NCBI RefSeq assembly: GCF_014203795.1
Contig: NZ_JACHJU010000001.1
Location: forward strand, 2,356,001-2,420,000
DNA from: Streptosporangium album
Lineage (GTDB): Bacteria > Actinomycetota > Actinomycetes > Streptosporangiales > Streptosporangiaceae
DNA: 64,000 nucleotides
Reading direction: 5' to 3'
The position numbers and the translations under genes were made by a program. The stretch's first letter is position 1. Each line of letters opens with the position of its first letter. This document shows positions 61,895 to 64,000 of this stretch, piece by piece. The notes beneath the pieces are model-generated. The model made no database searches and was not told the DNA's origin. It saw only the letters and a program-made list of their open reading frames with translations.

Positions 61895-62054
61895 GATGTC
61901 CTCACCCCCCGCGCAAGAGCGGCTCCGGGCCGGGTGATCTGTCCTCCAATCCATCCGTCTGGACGCGGCTGCGCTGTTTGCCTCCCGCACAGTGCAACCC
62001 AATATCGTGATATCAGCCGATATCTCCAACTCAACAGAAGTGAGACGATCGACA

Positions 62055-62720
62055 GTGAGCAGCGGTCACCCCGAGGGTCCCAGCACGAATCCGGATGACT
62101 GGAAGAGCCCGTACAGCACAGGCCCCGGCCAGAGCCCCGGGTACGGCAACCAGCAGCCGGACCACGGGCAGACCCGGCGGTTCGACGAGCAGGACCAGGG
62201 CCAGCAGGGCTACGGGCAGCAGAGCCAGGGTTACGGGCAGCAGGGCCAGGGGTACGGCCAGCAGGGCTACGACCAGCCCGGCCAGGGATACCAGCAGCCC
62301 GGCTACGACCAGGGCTACGGCCAGCAGAGCCAGGGGTACGGCCAGCCGGGCCAGTACGGCCAGGGCTACGGCGAACAGCCCTACGGACAGGGGTACGGCG
62401 AGCAGCCCTACGGACAGCACCAGCCCGGCTACGGCTACGGCTACCCGCCCCAGCAGCAGAACACCGACGGCGTCAGGACCCACGCGATCGTCGCGCTCGT
62501 CATCAGCATCGTGCTGGGCCTGAGCTGCTACATCAGCCTCGGCGGCATCGCCGGAGCCATCGTGGCCGGCATCGCGCTGGGGAAGGTCCAGACCGACCCC
62601 CAGGGTGCCAGGAACCTCCTCAAGTGGACCTGGATCAGCATCGGCATCAACGTCGCGCTGGTCGTCCTGGGTGTCGTCGCCCTCATCATCGCGGGGGCCA
62701 GCGGCGCGCTCGACAGCTGA
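62055..62720 (+). CDS. YGQ-rich DUF4190-like membrane protein
   Basis: From GTG 62055 the 221-residue protein has a first half of tandem [12 protein letters not shown] repeats (about residues 35-125), nearly all Tyr, Gly, Gln and Pro, then two membrane helices (about 140-172 and 193-213) in a DUF4190 arrangement. The disordered Tyr/Gln-rich tail is of the kind that self-associates. Function unknown; it stands between the two helicase-family genes. Confidence 0.8.
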   Translation: MSSGHPEGPSTNPDDWKSPYSTGPGQSPGYGNQQPDHGQTRRFDEQDQGQQGYGQQSQGYGQQGQGYGQQGYDQPGQGYQQPGYDQGYGQQSQGYGQPGQYGQGYGEQPYGQGYGEQPYGQHQPGYGYGYPPQQQNTDGVRTHAIVALVISIVLGLSCYISLGGIAGAIVAGIALGKVQTDPQGARNLLKWTWISIGINVALVVLGVVALIIAGASGALDS

Positions 62721-62857
62721 GCCGATCAGGGACTGTCCGGAGGCCTGTCTCTGTTGGACATACGGAGGACGGGGAGCCGGTGGCCGGGAACGGACCGGCA
62801 GATCCCCCCGCGCGGGTGCGACCATGGGCTCGCCGGCCGTACACAAGGGAGAAGTCT

Positions 62858-64000
62858 TTGACTGACGGACCATTGATCGTTCAATCCGACAAGACCCTGC
62901 TCCTTGAGGTCGACCACGAGCGGGCCGACGAGTGCCGCAAGGCGATCGCGCCCTTCGCCGAGCTGGAGCGCGCGCCCGAGCACGTGCACACCTACCGGAT
63001 CACCCCGCTGGCCCTGTGGAACGCGCGGGCCGCCGGACACGACGCCGAGCAGGTGGTCGACGCGCTGATCGGCCACAGCCGCTACCCGGTGCCGCACGCG
63101 CTGCTGGTGGACATCGCCGAGACCATTGCGCGGTACGGCAGGCTCCGGCTGGAGAAGCACCCCGTCCACGGGCTCGTGCTGACCAGCACGGACCGGGCCG
63201 TGCTGGAGGAGGTGCTGCGCTCCAAGAAGATCCAGCCGCTGCTGGGCGAGCGGCTGGGCCCCGACGCCGTGGCAGTGCATCCGAGCGAGCGCGGCAACAT
63301 CAAGCAGCACCTGCTCAAGCTGGGCTGGCCGGCCGAGGACCTGGCCGGATACGTCAACGGCGAGCACCACCCGATCGAGCTGGCCGAGGACGGCTGGCAG
63401 CTCCGCTCCTACCAGCGGGAGGCCGCGGAGGCGTTCTGGCACGGCGGTTCGGGCGTGGTCGTCCTCCCCTGTGGCGCGGGCAAGACGATCGTGGGCGCGG
63501 CGGCGATGGCGCACGCCAAGGCGACGACGCTGATCCTGGTGACGAACACGGTCTCGGCGCACCAGTGGAAGCAGGAGCTGCTCAAGCGGACCTCGCTCAC
63601 CGAGGACGAGATCGGCGAGTACACCGGCACCAAGAAGGAGATCCGGCCGGTCACCATCGCCACCTACCAGGTGATGACGACCCGCAGGCAGGGCGTCTAC
63701 CGCCACCTGGAGCTGTTCGACGCCCGCGACTGGGGTCTGGTCGTCTACGACGAGGTGCACCTGCTGCCCGCGCCGATCTTCCGGATGACCGCCGACCTGC
63801 AGGCCCGGCGGCGGGTGGGGCTGACCGCGACGCTCGTGCGCGAGGACGGCCGGGAGGGGGACGTGTTCTCCCTGATCGGCCCCAAGCGCTACGACGCGCC
63901 GTGGAAGGAGATGGAGAACCAGGGCTGGATCGCCCCGGCCGACTGCGTCGAGGTGCGGGTGACGCTGACCGACTCCGAGCGGCTCGCCTACGCCATGGCC
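62858..64000 (+). CDS. XPB-type DNA repair helicase (3' end beyond window)
   Basis: 381 codons are visible, starting at a TTG with AAGGGAG 7 bp before it. The N-terminal domain carries 'PLIVQSDKTLLLEVDHERAD'; the RecA-like domain has Walker A CGAGKT at 205-210, DEVH at 298-301 and the TAT motif in LTATLVREDG. It is a superfamily 2, 3'-to-5' helicase related to archaeal and eukaryotic XPB. The second RecA domain is cut by the right edge. Confidence 0.93.
   Translation, partial: MTDGPLIVQSDKTLLLEVDHERADECRKAIAPFAELERAPEHVHTYRITPLALWNARAAGHDAEQVVDALIGHSRYPVPHALLVDIAETIARYGRLRLEKHPVHGLVLTSTDRAVLEEVLRSKKIQPLLGERLGPDAVAVHPSERGNIKQHLLKLGWPAEDLAGYVNGEHHPIELAEDGWQLRSYQREAAEAFWHGGSGVVVLPCGAGKTIVGAAAMAHAKATTLILVTNTVSAHQWKQELLKRTSLTEDEIGEYTGTKKEIRPVTIATYQVMTTRRQGVYRHLELFDARDWGLVVYDEVHLLPAPIFRMTADLQARRRVGLTATLVREDGREGDVFSLIGPKRYDAPWKEMENQGWIAPADCVEVRVTLTDSERLAYAMA

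Overview
The window is very GC-rich actinomycete DNA. GTG and TTG starts, 4-bp GTGA/ATGA stop-start overlaps, paired dynamin-like GTPases, DUF2530, DUF3027 and SCO7613-type proteins, an XPB-type helicase and many two-component/ABC modules all fit a Streptosporangium- or Nonomuraea-like member of the Streptosporangiales. That placement is inferred from gene content. No tRNA, rRNA or CRISPR array was seen.

Layout. 1-3.8 kb: a divergon of a PucR-type regulator (runs off the left edge) against a zinc alcohol dehydrogenase and an APC permease, with two near-identical operator-like boxes between them. 3.8-9.4 kb: a four-gene ABC export operon (lipoprotein, adaptor, ATPase, permease) divergent from an OmpR-type two-component pair. 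9.5-11.7 kb: a Sel1/TPR protein and an autoregulated MerR gene. 12.2-17.65 kb: an accessory, scarred segment. It holds a minus-strand cluster (blue-copper lipoprotein, Tat-exported metallophosphoesterase, small membrane protein, DUF6529 membrane protein, conserved hypothetical), a roughly 170-bp sequence present twice in direct orientation 2.3 kb apart, and fragments of an ISAs1-type transposase, a DUF2637-like protein and an alpha/beta hydrolase. 17.65-25 kb: an ECF-like sigma factor with an SRPBCC protein, an OmpA-like protein with a lipoprotein, a P450, a TetR regulator, and a WXG100-like/type VII secretion substrate pair.

25-28.7 kb: two dynamin-like GTPases. 29-37.8 kb: a second export locus. 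An orphan response regulator, a DUF5666-like protein, a MacB-type permease, an ATPase and an adaptor lie on one strand. A second adaptor with a 254-residue Pro/Thr/Gln-rich insert is divergent, followed by a complete kinase/regulator pair on the minus strand. A 14-bp motif occurs 46 bp upstream of both the orphan regulator and the second adaptor, suggesting that this regulator controls the locus.

37.8-64 kb is mostly chromosomal housekeeping and transport: lhgO, a giant SCO7613-type membrane protein, a secreted beta-propeller-like protein, a MATE exporter, an aldo/keto reductase under a perfect 18-bp palindrome, ThpR, a MarR/MFS pair, an NCS2 purine permease, DUF2530, a sacsin-type ATPase, DUF3027, an MFS protein, a cold-shock protein, a HAD phosphatase, TetR, a helicase-associated WYL-like protein, a YGQ-rich DUF4190-like protein and an XPB-type helicase cut by the right edge. 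Several short C-terminal gene scraps (HAD, aldo/keto reductase, LLM oxidoreductase, an unknown) sit between intact genes.
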